From an uncultured Agathobacter sp. (lineage in GTDB: Bacteria; Bacillota; Clostridia; Lachnospirales; Lachnospiraceae): 43,822 nt of DNA. The stretch spans positions 1 through 43,822 of the forward strand of contig CAJUND010000029.1 in the NCBI GenBank assembly GCA_910587655.1, given 5' to 3'. The translations under genes were made by a program, and so were the position numbers. The notes below the pieces were generated by a model, which was given only the letters and a program-made list of their open reading frames with translations, made no database searches and was not told where the DNA came from. This document shows positions 16,800 to 25,575 of the stretch, piece after piece (the first letter of the stretch is position 1; each line of letters starts with the position of its first letter).

Positions 16800-17420
16800 G
16801 TGCAGACAAGGGAAGAAGTATTAGCTTACGGACTGTCTTTTCCGGATACCTACCAGGAGGCGCCGTTTCATGACGACAACTGGCAGCTTGTAAGGGTAAA
16901 AGGAAGTAAAAAGGCTTTTTTATGGACTTATGAAAAAGACGGTTATATCAATCTAAATGTAAAGACTGATCCCCAGTGGCGGGATTTCTGGCGTAATACA
17001 TATGCTGCAGTGCTTCCCGCCTACCACCAGAATAAGGAACACTGGAATACCATTATTCTTGACGGAACGATACCGGAGAACGACATAAAAAGAATGATTG
17101 CGGAAAGCTACGACCTGGTAACGGACAGCCCTTCCAAACGGATTTATGAAGCGGTAAAGAAAATACCCAAAGGCCGCGTGGCAACCTACGGGCAGATTGC
17201 AGAGCTGGCAGGTGACAGGAAGATGGCAAGGGCGGTTGGAAATGCGCTTCATAAAAATCCTGACCCGGACCATGTTCCGTGTTTTCGGGTGGTAAATGCG
17301 AAAGGAGAGCTTTCCGGAGCGTTTGCATTCGGCGGAGCCGGGGCGCAGGAAAAGCTGCTTCTGGAAGACGGTGTTGAGGTTGTAAATGGAAGGGTGGATT
17401 TAAAAAAATACGGGATATAA
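16800..17420 (+). CDS. MmcQ/YjbR-MGMT fusion protein
   Basis: 206 aa with GTG start at 16800, placed 7 bp after AAAGGAG. Residues 1-105 resemble the MmcQ/YjbR (DUF419) fold, a double-stranded DNA-binding-like domain (FPDTYQEAPFHDD, then the DPQW and NKEHWNTIIL segments). Residues about 112-206 are an O6-alkylguanine-DNA alkyltransferase-type domain: HTH with Y130 and R144 (the flipping arginine) and PCFRVV with Cys161. In MGMT the motif is PCHRV; here the His is Phe, so alkyl transfer may be slow or lost, though Cys is kept. It could recognise alkylated DNA rather than repair it. It is the first gene of the operon that includes the McrB/LlaJI pair. Confidence 0.85.
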   Translation: MQTREEVLAYGLSFPDTYQEAPFHDDNWQLVRVKGSKKAFLWTYEKDGYINLNVKTDPQWRDFWRNTYAAVLPAYHQNKEHWNTIILDGTIPENDIKRMIAESYDLVTDSPSKRIYEAVKKIPKGRVATYGQIAELAGDRKMARAVGNALHKNPDPDHVPCFRVVNAKGELSGAFAFGGAGAQEKLLLEDGVEVVNGRVDLKKYGI

Positions 17421-17447
17421 ATTATAAAAGACAGGAGATAACAGCGG

Positions 17448-18290
17448 ATGGTGAAAAAGAAAATAGCTGTCAGGAAATTAAACAGGACGCTCCTAAAAAA
17501 AGAAGGTACAAAAGAGGTTTATATTACAGGAAAAAATGTGCTTATGCCCTTTTTTGGTTTTGAATATATGGACGACCTTCCCACATCAAGAAAAGATGAG
17601 GAATCAAAAAGAATATTTGAATTTAAGAAAAATATATTTGGGGAAAATACTTCGGAAATGACCTTAAGGGTTACAAAGGAAAATAATGAAGTAAGGCTGA
17701 CCGGTTTTGAGGATTTTTTTGCTGCAAACGACTTAAAAGAGGTTGACCAGATTATTATCGAATGCGAGGAAACGGAAGGTATTCGTAAATATGCACTGGA
17801 TTATTTAAAGTGTAACAATACGAGGGTACTGCAGAGTTATGAAACAAAAGACAGTTATGTAAATTACAGCGTCAGCAGAAATGAAAAGGGAGCCATCCAG
17901 TTTACAGAGCTGCCTTTTCCTGCCGAGCAGTATGAGGGCGCTTACTGGCTCTGGGATGATTCATTTAATGAGAACCGCTGGAATGAAATGATTAATAAAC
18001 CTACAGATATCTGCCTGGCGGCAAAAGGAAAAGTGTATAAAAAGACGGTAAAGATTGTTAAGACAGGTGAAGTGATAAAAAAGCTGATGAAGGCAAAGTC
18101 CAGTTCTGTCAACCAGGCGGTGTTTCAGGAAAAAGAATTATACCGGATTTATGAACCCGTTGGAGACGAATGGATGGAGGCGGATTTTATGGGAATCAGG
18201 AACCTGGAGCTGACGGATGAGGGAAGCCGGATAAAGCTCTGCAGCAGGGATGCGATGGCGTTTTGTCTGTACGAAGGAGGCAGGGAATGA
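17448..18290 (+). CDS. Unknown 280-aa protein coupled to McrB-like gene
   Basis: 280 aa, ATG after CAGGAG. It is soluble, Lys/Glu-rich, and shows no signal peptide or membrane segment. The N-terminal part (residues about 25-110: NVLMPFFGFEYMDDLPTSRK, then MTLRVTKENNEVRLTGFEDF) reads as beta strands, loosely like the pseudobarrel DNA-binding domains that accompany restriction nucleases. This resemblance is a guess. Its stop overlaps the start of the McrB-like gene by four bases (ATGA), which strongly suggests a shared role. It may supply target recognition to the system. Confidence 0.75.
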   Translation: MVKKKIAVRKLNRTLLKKEGTKEVYITGKNVLMPFFGFEYMDDLPTSRKDEESKRIFEFKKNIFGENTSEMTLRVTKENNEVRLTGFEDFFAANDLKEVDQIIIECEETEGIRKYALDYLKCNNTRVLQSYETKDSYVNYSVSRNEKGAIQFTELPFPAEQYEGAYWLWDDSFNENRWNEMINKPTDICLAAKGKVYKKTVKIVKTGEVIKKLMKAKSSSVNQAVFQEKELYRIYEPVGDEWMEADFMGIRNLELTDEGSRIKLCSRDAMAFCLYEGGRE

Positions 18291-20005
18291 AGTACTATTT
18301 ATTGATGATACATGCGGCAAACGGAATACTGCATGATACGATAGCGAATACGGAAATTGTGTACAGTTACCAGGGAACTGCAGAACCGAAAAAGGGCGAC
18401 TGTATTGCCGGGTATGTGAGACAGCCGGACGGGCAGGTGCGTATGCTGTTTGAAGTAACCAGGGATTCGGATAAAAATAAGCTTTACCTGAAAAAATTTA
18501 TGGATATTTTTCCGGGCGTGGAAACGGATGGATTTGAAGAATTAGCTGATGTGACGGACCTGGCGGAAGCGGCATTGGAAGATGTTATGGAAATTGAAGC
18601 GGGGTTGTATGATGAAATTAAGGAAAGGCTGGTAAAAGGAATTGCTGGTGAAAATGAGGATGAGGAGGAAGGATTAAGGAAGCAGTTTGAAAAATATATT
18701 TATGATTCCGGCAAAAATCCAAGACTTCAGGTGAGCGAACTGAAACGGTGGTCATGTAAGTTAGTTGGTTCAGGGATTCTTGATAAAGATATATTTCATA
18801 TTACAGATGTGGCGGAGTACAGAACAGCGGCTGAAAAAATTAAAAAGAGCGATGATTACATAAATTATAAAAAAGACTGGAAATCAAAACATCCCAAGTC
18901 CGGTTTGTCAATAGACCAGGGAATGACAAATTATGAAAAATTTTTACTTGTGCTTAAAGAAAACAAGATAAATTATTTTCATACCGGATACGAGTCCGTA
19001 TTCCCCAGAAACCGGATATTTTTCGGTGCCCCAGGTAGCGGAAAAAGCTTTCTGATGGACGCTGACCGGAAGCTTCTGACAGGGGAAAATAACAGCACGG
19101 ATTATGAGAGAGTAACATTTCACCCGGATTATTCCTATGCAAATTTTGTCGGAACGTATAAGCCGGTGCCGTGTAAAGATGAAAAAGGAAATGACAGTAT
19201 TACCTATGAATATGTGCCCGGTCCTTTGATCCGGGTATTAATTAAGGCATTAAAGAGTGCAAAAAGAAAGGAAAAGAAACCGTTTTTATTACTGGTGGAA
19301 GAGATAAACCGGGCAAATACTGCGGCAGTATTCGGTGATATTTTTCAGCTGCTGGACAGAAATAAGGATTATATAAGCGAGTATCCCATTCATGCGTCCG
19401 AGGACATAAAAAACTATTTTGCAAAACCGGAAATATTAGGCGGTAAACCGGAAGACTACGAACAGCTTCGTATTCCTGACAATATGTTTATCTGGGCGAC
19501 AATGAACAGCGCTGACCAGGGAGTGTTTTCCATGGATACAGCATTTAAACGCCGTTGGGATTTTAAATATATCGGGATTGATGATAATGATTCAGAGCTG
19601 GCAGGCAAAAAGGTTGTTCTGGGGCAGTCGTCATTTCAGCATCGCGTGGAATGGAATGAGTTAAGAAAACAGATGAATCATTTTATGGCTGACCAGGGAA
19701 TTAATGAGGATAAACAGCTGGGACCGTATTTTATCAATAAGACCATAGCGGTTCCGGAATCAGGCGCAGAAATTGACCGTGAAAAATTTTGTGAAGCATT
19801 TAAAAATAAGGTGATTATGTATCTGTTTGAGGATGCAGTCAGGCAGAAACGTGCAGTCCTTTTTGAAGGTATTACAGGAGACAAAACACGTTATTCCGGC
19901 ATTTGCCGGGAATTTGATGAAAAGGGGGTATTTATTTTTCACCAGAGCATAACGGATAAATTACATATAGAAAAAGTTAATTCGGCGGATGGCAGCGGGA
20001 CATGA
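18287..20005 (+). CDS. McrB-like AAA+ GTPase of restriction system
   Basis: 572 aa from ATG 18287, chosen since GGAGG lies 7 bp upstream and the ATGA overlap with the gene before it. Residues 1-60 look like a small PUA/EVE-like domain (MKYYLLMIHA, EPKKGDCIAGYVRQ) that could read a modified base. Residues about 238-560 form the McrB-type AAA+ motor: GAPGSGKS (247-254), Walker B LLLVEEINRAN with E338/E339, and the McrB signature MNSADQG (406-412; MNTADRS in McrB) followed by AFKRRW. In such systems the hexamer hydrolyses GTP and drives the nuclease encoded next to it. It overlaps the nuclease gene by four bases. Confidence 0.92.
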   Translation: MKYYLLMIHAANGILHDTIANTEIVYSYQGTAEPKKGDCIAGYVRQPDGQVRMLFEVTRDSDKNKLYLKKFMDIFPGVETDGFEELADVTDLAEAALEDVMEIEAGLYDEIKERLVKGIAGENEDEEEGLRKQFEKYIYDSGKNPRLQVSELKRWSCKLVGSGILDKDIFHITDVAEYRTAAEKIKKSDDYINYKKDWKSKHPKSGLSIDQGMTNYEKFLLVLKENKINYFHTGYESVFPRNRIFFGAPGSGKSFLMDADRKLLTGENNSTDYERVTFHPDYSYANFVGTYKPVPCKDEKGNDSITYEYVPGPLIRVLIKALKSAKRKEKKPFLLLVEEINRANTAAVFGDIFQLLDRNKDYISEYPIHASEDIKNYFAKPEILGGKPEDYEQLRIPDNMFIWATMNSADQGVFSMDTAFKRRWDFKYIGIDDNDSELAGKKVVLGQSSFQHRVEWNELRKQMNHFMADQGINEDKQLGPYFINKTIAVPESGAEIDREKFCEAFKNKVIMYLFEDAVRQKRAVLFEGITGDKTRYSGICREFDEKGVFIFHQSITDKLHIEKVNSADGSGT

Positions 20006-21456
20006 AATCAAAATTTATTCAGGAGCAGAAAAGGTATACGCCAGAAGAACTGTGCGGACTGCTGGAATGCAGTGAAGATGAAATTCTTTCTGTGCTGCAG
20101 CGTCTGAAAGAATCCGGGATACTGAAAACCTGCAGAACCTCGGAACAATACAGCGATTTGTCCGCGCTGCAGGAGGTTGAATTTGAAGAAACCAGGGTAA
20201 CAGACGGGGGAGATTTTGTTTATATATTTCATTTTGTCGGTGTAATTGCTGTTTCGGGATGGATATTAAAATGTTATCCCAAATATGTTGTTAAGAATAA
20301 GGAACCCAGGGAACATTTAAAGCAGGTAATGAAGGTTCTCGAAAAATATCATTCCAGGAACCAGACGCTACACATGTTTTATGATATGAATGAGAACCGG
20401 GTGTTTAACCGACTGACGGTATTATGGTTTCTGCTGACGGATTATTTTGAAAACGGTTCATACATGAATACAAAAGAAATTATTGAAACGAATGGTATGG
20501 GCGAGGTATCCTGGGACAGAACCATTCATAGGACAGTTGCTTTGTTTGTGCAGAACAGGCCTTATTATCCGGCTCTGCAGACGAAAAGAAGAATTTCCAA
20601 TGATAACGATTACTGTAAAAGGTTGCATGAATGTATCGTGACACTGGCGTCCCGTGAACTGAAAGAAGCAGACTTACTGGGTATATTTGACATATCGGAA
20701 ATAGATATATCGGATGAGAAACTGGAAGATTTTGGCGATACGGAAGAGATACTCTGGCGGATTGAACATGAGCTGAATCTGCAGTTTGTAACAAGAAAGC
20801 AGATGGTGCTTAAGGCTCTTTATGCCTATGTTTCCCATAGCGGAAGTCTGGCGGAAAACGATGCCGTATCATTATTTGGAACCAGCAGTTTTTATCATGT
20901 GTGGGAAGAAGTCTGTGCAGATATTTTTGACAATAAACTTTATTCCCTGCTGGGAAATCTGGAGCTGCCGGTTCCGCTCCGCGAAGGCTACAGTCAGAAT
21001 GAACGGCTGATAGACCTTATAGAAAAACCATACTGGAGCGCGGCCGGAAAGGAAGCAGGGGATACGCTTGTTCCGGATCTGGTAACGGTAAATAACAGTG
21101 GCGGAAGCAGTCAGTTTTTAATCTTTGATGCGAAATATTATGTCCCGGTTTTAAATAAAGGGGAAACACCGAAGAACCAGCCGGGAACAGAGGCTGTCAC
21201 AAAGCAGTATTTATATCAGCTTGCCTTTCAGCGGTTTGTACAGGACCACAAATTTCAGGTGATAAGAAACTGTTTTCTGCTGCCGGCGGAAGACGGGGAA
21301 ATTACTGACAAAGGATATGTTTCCATGCCCATGCTTGACAGACTGGGGCTGCAGAAAATATGTGTAAAATTACTTCCTGCAGACATGGCGTATTCGTGTT
21401 ATCTGGCGTCTGAAAAAATAGATATTGGTAAGTTAAAAATCACAAGGGGGAATTAA
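20002..21456 (+). CDS. LlaJI-family restriction endonuclease subunit
   Basis: 484 aa, translated from ATG 20002 inside the last codons of the McrB-like gene. Residues about 12-45 look like a winged helix. The C-terminal third is PD-(D/E)XK: P358-D359, then D376-A377-K378 in FLIFDAKYY, with FYHVWEEVC ahead of it as in LlaJI-type (RE_LlaJI) nucleases and McrC. In LlaJI itself, the McrB-like R1 and this R2 nuclease are paired with two cytosine methyltransferases. None is found here, so the complex most likely cuts modified DNA or relies on a methylase outside the window. Confidence 0.9.
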   Translation: MKSKFIQEQKRYTPEELCGLLECSEDEILSVLQRLKESGILKTCRTSEQYSDLSALQEVEFEETRVTDGGDFVYIFHFVGVIAVSGWILKCYPKYVVKNKEPREHLKQVMKVLEKYHSRNQTLHMFYDMNENRVFNRLTVLWFLLTDYFENGSYMNTKEIIETNGMGEVSWDRTIHRTVALFVQNRPYYPALQTKRRISNDNDYCKRLHECIVTLASRELKEADLLGIFDISEIDISDEKLEDFGDTEEILWRIEHELNLQFVTRKQMVLKALYAYVSHSGSLAENDAVSLFGTSSFYHVWEEVCADIFDNKLYSLLGNLELPVPLREGYSQNERLIDLIEKPYWSAAGKEAGDTLVPDLVTVNNSGGSSQFLIFDAKYYVPVLNKGETPKNQPGTEAVTKQYLYQLAFQRFVQDHKFQVIRNCFLLPAEDGEITDKGYVSMPMLDRLGLQKICVKLLPADMAYSCYLASEKIDIGKLKITRGN

Positions 21457-21457
21457 A

Positions 21458-21883
21458 ATGGAATTTTACAAAAAAGCAAAAGAACTTATGGACATGGAAG
21501 CCGTTGAGTTTTTCGGCGGAGTTTCCGATGCAGAAATAAAAAGTGCAATGAAGACACTGGCGGTTGAGTTTCCGGAAAGCTACCAGGCATTTTTAGCGGA
21601 TTTCGGCGGGGGTGATGCCGGAGGGGAATTTATTTTAGGGATTACAGATGAGGAGATGGAAAGTGCAGTGAAGGCAACACAGGAGGAACGGAGCGTGGGC
21701 CTGCCGGAGCAATTTGTAATTATAGCTTTCTGGGAAGATGTTTTGCATTGTCTGGATACGGGCAGAATGGAAAACGGGGAATGCCCGGTTGTTACAGTAA
21801 CAGATGATTACAAAATTTCAGAAACCGTTGCAGGAAGTTTTGGGGAGTTTTTGTATGATTACCTGAATGAAGATGGTGAATAG
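21458..21883 (+). CDS. SMI1/KNR4 (SUKH) family protein
   Basis: 141 aa, starting two bases after the nuclease stop, with GGGGG(A) at its ribosome site. The sequence follows the SUKH pattern: an N-terminal helix, 'EIKSAMKTLAVEFPESYQAF' leading to LADFGGGDAGGEFILG, and VIIAFWEDVLHCLD, then a final helix GSFGEFLYDYLNED. SUKH proteins often act as immunity proteins for secreted toxins. Here the partner is a restriction operon, so it may control the nuclease or be a passenger. A strong terminator follows. Confidence 0.85.
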   Translation: MEFYKKAKELMDMEAVEFFGGVSDAEIKSAMKTLAVEFPESYQAFLADFGGGDAGGEFILGITDEEMESAVKATQEERSVGLPEQFVIIAFWEDVLHCLDTGRMENGECPVVTVTDDYKISETVAGSFGEFLYDYLNEDGE

Positions 21884-21931
21884 CCAGATTGTTTATCCTG
21901 ATGGAATGCCAGGGATTACTTCTTGATAAAG

Positions 21932-21965
21932 GGCAGGGAACACATGAACTGTTCCCTGCCTTTTT
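21932..21965 (+). terminator. Terminator of the restriction operon
   Basis: GGCAGGGAAC (21932-21941) pairs perfectly with GTTCCCTGCC (21951-21960) and is followed by five T. It lies between two converging transcription units. Confidence 0.9.
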
Positions 21966-22012
21966 CATCCCGCCTTATAATAATATTTTCCGAAATTTTG
22001 TTTCCCGGAAGG

Positions 22013-23521
22013 CTATCTGGGATAGCAGTAACATACAGAATATACAGTAACTGCCGGTGATGTTGCGCTTACATGAATCTGGTCTAAAATACTGTTAAAA
22101 TCAGAGGTGCCAAATGCTTTCACACAGTTGTCATAAGAATATTTTGCGAAGTAATGTCCGTTGGCGCTGCCTGATTCACTGCGGTCAACCTTTGACCATT
22201 TTTCAGGATTATAACTCTGTAAAATAAATTCCAGTTCATTTTCTGTTCCGCTGTACTCCACATAGAAGTATCCGCCCGGTGTGATATCGCTGCCCTTAAA
22301 TGTGCCGCCGTTTTTTGCTGTTTCCACAGAAACCGCCTGATTCCAGTTTGACGCAGAACTGCCGCCCTCATTCCAGAATAAGGAGTTGTACGGATCGCCT
22401 TCTTCTTTGCTGTTATCATATGCATTAATAAGGTTATCGGCAATCGTGCCATATCTGAATGTGCAGTTATAACGGTCAAAGATGCCAAAGTTTTCTGTTC
22501 CGGTTTCAAATTTGTGGTTATCCCAGATTGCGCATGGAATGCCGTAGCTGTTTCCAAGCGCGGCATATGCGGCTGTATACTGTTCACGGGCATAAAGGTT
22601 ATGGTCGCCGGTGTTCGTTGAACCAAATTCTCCAAGTACAACCGGGGTTCCCTTGCTCAGAAAGTATTTCTGGTATCTTGCAAATATAGATTTCAGTTCA
22701 TTGTGCAATTCCTCTGTCCATACTGTTTTTTTGCTTTCATACGCAAAATCAAAAGGTACATATGCATGGATGGATACCGCAATATGCTGGTCACCTGTAA
22801 GGTTTTTCCATCCGGCAAGTTTCGGTTCATCAGAAGATGCACAGTAGGTAGGAAGCAGGACAAGCCGTTCGCTGTTGTTGCTGCCGGTTGCGCGGATTGC
22901 TTCAAGTGCAGCTTTATTGTATTCATTTACACAGTCATAAAGTTCTGTATATCCGCTCCAGTCTTCGCCCTGCCGCGGTTCATTGTTTACTTCAAAAATC
23001 AGTTTGTCGTTATAGCCTTTAAAATAATTTGCAATCTGGTCCCAGATTCTGCCAAGTTCATATTTTACCTGTTCCTGCTGCCAGTATTCAGTGCTGACTT
23101 TTGTCTGTAAATCATTGTGGTGTACGTTTATGATAACATACATTCCTCTGTTAATACCATAGTCCACAACCTCTTTTACACGGCTGAAGTAATTTCCGTC
23201 AATTGTGTGGTTGGAATCAGTATAATGGTCATCCCAGCGTACCGGAACACGGAGGGTGGTAAAGCCTTTTTTATGGATTGCGTCAATCATTGCCTTGGTT
23301 GTGGCGGGATTGCCCCAGTATGTTTCATTATATTCAGATTCCAGTGAGTTTCCTAAATTAAAGCCTGCTTTCATGTCTTTCGTAATTGTCCATGCATCCC
23401 GTATTGTTGCCGCCTGTATTTCAATTTTTGAAGAAACAAGGCTTGCAGTGGCGATACAGAGTGCCATGGCAGCAGCTATACATTTGATTCCTTTCCTGCG
23501 GGTGAGTAATTTTGCTTTCAT
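22013..23521 (-). CDS. Secreted GH5 cellulase with C-terminal beta domain
   Basis: 502 aa on the minus strand. A signal peptide (about 1-38: basic start, hydrophobic core AAAMALCIATASLV, then AATI) leads to a GH5 catalytic domain of about 40-365. KAGFNLGNSLES is its usual opening; E181 in NNEP is the acid/base and E298 in VVLGEFGS the nucleophile. After a Ser-rich linker, residues about 385-502 form a separate beta-rich domain, possibly carbohydrate-binding; its family was not identified. The protein is expected to hydrolyse beta-1,4-glucans outside the cell. AAAGGA precedes the ATG. Its gene is monocistronic and faces a terminator. Confidence 0.95.
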   Translation of the reverse strand: MKAKLLTRRKGIKCIAAAMALCIATASLVSSKIEIQAATIRDAWTITKDMKAGFNLGNSLESEYNETYWGNPATTKAMIDAIHKKGFTTLRVPVRWDDHYTDSNHTIDGNYFSRVKEVVDYGINRGMYVIINVHHNDLQTKVSTEYWQQEQVKYELGRIWDQIANYFKGYNDKLIFEVNNEPRQGEDWSGYTELYDCVNEYNKAALEAIRATGSNNSERLVLLPTYCASSDEPKLAGWKNLTGDQHIAVSIHAYVPFDFAYESKKTVWTEELHNELKSIFARYQKYFLSKGTPVVLGEFGSTNTGDHNLYAREQYTAAYAALGNSYGIPCAIWDNHKFETGTENFGIFDRYNCTFRYGTIADNLINAYDNSKEEGDPYNSLFWNEGGSSASNWNQAVSVETAKNGGTFKGSDITPGGYFYVEYSGTENELEFILQSYNPEKWSKVDRSESGSANGHYFAKYSYDNCVKAFGTSDFNSILDQIHVSATSPAVTVYSVCYCYPR

Positions 23522-23971
23522 ATGTTTTTGTCCTTTCTTTTGAATGATTTAGTTAATATAAAATTATTGAATAATTGAACTTGTAATAAAAAATGCGGTT
23601 TCCTTGTGTTAATGTCAAAAGTTTAATTAAAATGTGTAGAAATCTGTGCCAATCCTCCTTTCTTATCTCTGTATTCATTAATTATAAGGAAACACGAAGT
23701 GTATAAAACAGGAATAGCTTCACCTGCCTGGGTTAATTGTAACACAGTTTTAATCTAATTAGTAGTGTTTTTGTACATATTAAACAGAATTAATTTAATT
23801 AAACAGAGGTTAATTTTGGGAAAGTTTAGTACATTTGTCTGAAAATAAATGGACTACACTGTTTTTATTGTTAATTTGCATAAAATATTTATAGGAAAAA
23901 GAAATTGATTATGGTATAATTTTAGCTGGAAGATAAAATTCATTCAAGCATTTTAATTAGGGGTAAAAGTT
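23522..23971. promoter_or_regulatory. Divergent intergenic region, A+T-rich
   Basis: 450 bp between the cellulase gene (leftward) and the epimerase gene (rightward). A TTGACA box on the minus strand (TGTCAA at 23613-23618) could be a -35 for the cellulase; the matching -10 is weak. On the plus strand TGGTATAAT (extended -10, TATAAT at 23915-23920) lies 52 bp before the epimerase ATG. The middle has several TTAATTAAA-like stretches and no gene. No catabolite-repression site was found by eye. Confidence 0.5.
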
Positions 23972-24880
23972 ATGAAAAAGGTACTTGTTACAGGAGGAAC
24001 GGTTTTTGTAAGCCGATATGTTGCTGAATATTATGTGAAAAAAGGATACCAGGTATATGTGTTAAACCGGAACCGGCATATACAGCCAAGAGGGGTTACA
24101 GTGATTGAGGCAGACAGGAACTCTCCTGGTGACAGGCTGCGTAATTACCATTTTGATGTGATATTTGATATTACAGCCCGTACAGCCGGGGAAGTGGAAG
24201 CACTGCTTCATGCAGTTGGAAGTTATGATGATTATATATTTATCAGTTCCAGCGCTGTATACCCGGAACACGGAATGCAGCCGTTTCATGAAAATACCCC
24301 GTTAGGTGAAAATAAATTCTGGGGAAGTTATGGAACGGACAAAATCCATGCGGAGCAGTTGCTGGTGGCGGAAAGTCCGGATGCATATATTCTCCGTCCT
24401 CCATATCTGTACGGACCGATGAACAATGTATACCAGGAAGCATTTGTGTTTGAATGCGCACTGGAAAACAGGGTATTTTTTCTGCCGCAGAACGGACAGA
24501 TGAAGCTTCAGTTTTTTTATATTGATGATTTGTGCAGATTTATGGATATCATATTGAAGAAAAAGCCTGACTGCCATATTTATAATGTGGGAAACCGGGA
24601 AAGTATTTCTGTCCGGGACTGGGTAACTGCGTGTTATGAAACTGCCGGAACAGCCGTAAGGTTTGCAGCTGTTGACAGCAGTATCGAACAGAGAAATTAT
24701 TTCAGCTTTTACGATTATGAATACAGTCTTGATATAAGCAGGCGGGAGCTGCTGATGCCGGAGACCAGACCGCTTACAGAAGGATTAAAAGAGGCTTTTG
24801 CGTGGTATCAGAGCAATGCCGGTGCTGTGGACAAACGCGAATATATAAAATATATTGACGAAAACCTGGCTGTTTCCTGA
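23972..24880 (+). CDS. NAD-dependent epimerase/dehydratase
   Basis: 302 aa extended short-chain dehydrogenase/reductase. KKVLVTGGTVFVSRYVAE is the nucleotide-binding start, where the third Gly of GxxGxxG is Ser; FISSSAVY and YGTDK supply the catalytic Ser, Tyr and Lys. RPPYLYGP and YIDDLCRF are typical of UDP-sugar epimerases and related SDR proteins. Substrate is not determinable. The gene is followed at about 70 bp by two small DUF genes that may be cotranscribed. Confidence 0.85.
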   Translation: MKKVLVTGGTVFVSRYVAEYYVKKGYQVYVLNRNRHIQPRGVTVIEADRNSPGDRLRNYHFDVIFDITARTAGEVEALLHAVGSYDDYIFISSSAVYPEHGMQPFHENTPLGENKFWGSYGTDKIHAEQLLVAESPDAYILRPPYLYGPMNNVYQEAFVFECALENRVFFLPQNGQMKLQFFYIDDLCRFMDIILKKKPDCHIYNVGNRESISVRDWVTACYETAGTAVRFAAVDSSIEQRNYFSFYDYEYSLDISRRELLMPETRPLTEGLKEAFAWYQSNAGAVDKREYIKYIDENLAVS

Positions 24881-24949
24881 AGTGCGGTTAAAGTGACTTC
24901 AGGAAAAGAATGCTGCGGTTGCATAATGATAATTCTGAAAGGGAATGAC

Positions 24950-25207
24950 ATGGGACGAAGAGAAGATTTTGTGCAGATAAAATTATCAGAATCACAGAAG
25001 GAAAAACTGAAAGAAGAAATTAAGGCCATGTACATGGATGAACGGGGAGAGGAAATCGGAATCATAGAGCAGATGCAGCTGCTGGATTTATTTGAGCAGA
25101 AACTTGCGCCGTTAATTTATAATAAAGCGCTGGACGATGCAAAAGCATGGTTTGCCCGGATGATGGACAATCTGGATTCGGATTATTATCTGCTGTATAA
25201 AGATTGA
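24950..25207 (+). CDS. DUF2164 family protein
   Basis: 85 aa from ATG 24950, which follows GAAAGGGA; an earlier start at 24893 would add a Cys-rich stretch unlike the family. VQIKLSESQKEKLKEEIK begins the DUF2164 pattern, continued by DERGEEIG and LDLFEQKLAPLIYNKALDDA. The protein is helical, soluble and of unknown function, common in Firmicutes. Confidence 0.8.
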   Translation: MGRREDFVQIKLSESQKEKLKEEIKAMYMDERGEEIGIIEQMQLLDLFEQKLAPLIYNKALDDAKAWFARMMDNLDSDYYLLYKD

Positions 25208-25222
25208 AAAAAGGGGACAGAT

Positions 25223-25519
25223 ATGACAGATAAAAATTTAAACAGAAAAGAACGGTTATTTCATATTGTAAAACAGCATGTGGATTTATGGAATCCGGAA
25301 AGTCTGCTGCCGCATGCGCCGGATGACGAATATGATATTGAATCAAAAAAGATTGCGGAGGAGATTAATGAAAACTGTACCGCGGAGGAACTGGCGGAAA
25401 TCATATCCAGGGTTTTTGAAAAGGGTTTTGGCGGTAATTATGACAGGGAACGGTGCAGTGGATGTGCGGAAGCGGTGTACAGGGATTTGAACAGAGAGCT
25501 GGAATGGAAAAACGAATGA
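25223..25519 (+). CDS. DUF1871 family protein
   Basis: 98 aa. The DUF1871 signature DLWNPESLLPHAPDDEYDIE lies near residues 20-40, followed by KKIAEEINE and a second half with the expected VFEKGFG. It starts 15 bp after the DUF2164 gene and has GGGGACAG as ribosome site. Function unknown. Confidence 0.85.
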   Translation: MTDKNLNRKERLFHIVKQHVDLWNPESLLPHAPDDEYDIESKKIAEEINENCTAEELAEIISRVFEKGFGGNYDRERCSGCAEAVYRDLNRELEWKNE

Positions 25520-25536
25520 TATTTTCAGGCAGGGGG

Positions 25537-25565
25537 TTGAAACAGCCGAAAACCTGTGCTATCAT
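25537..25565 (+). promoter_or_regulatory. Promoter of the fluoride-riboswitch transcript
   Basis: TTGAAA (25537-25542) and TATCAT (25560-25565) with 17 bp between them. The predicted start near 25572 lies just before the aptamer, as expected for a riboswitch-controlled gene. Confidence 0.75.
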
Positions 25566-25575
25566 AAATAAATAA

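Noticed and set aside
23522..23971. Catabolite-responsive (cre) sites in front of the cellulase gene.
   Set aside because: TTAATTAAA-like repeats occur, but none matches the WTGNNARCGNWWNCAW pattern well enough.
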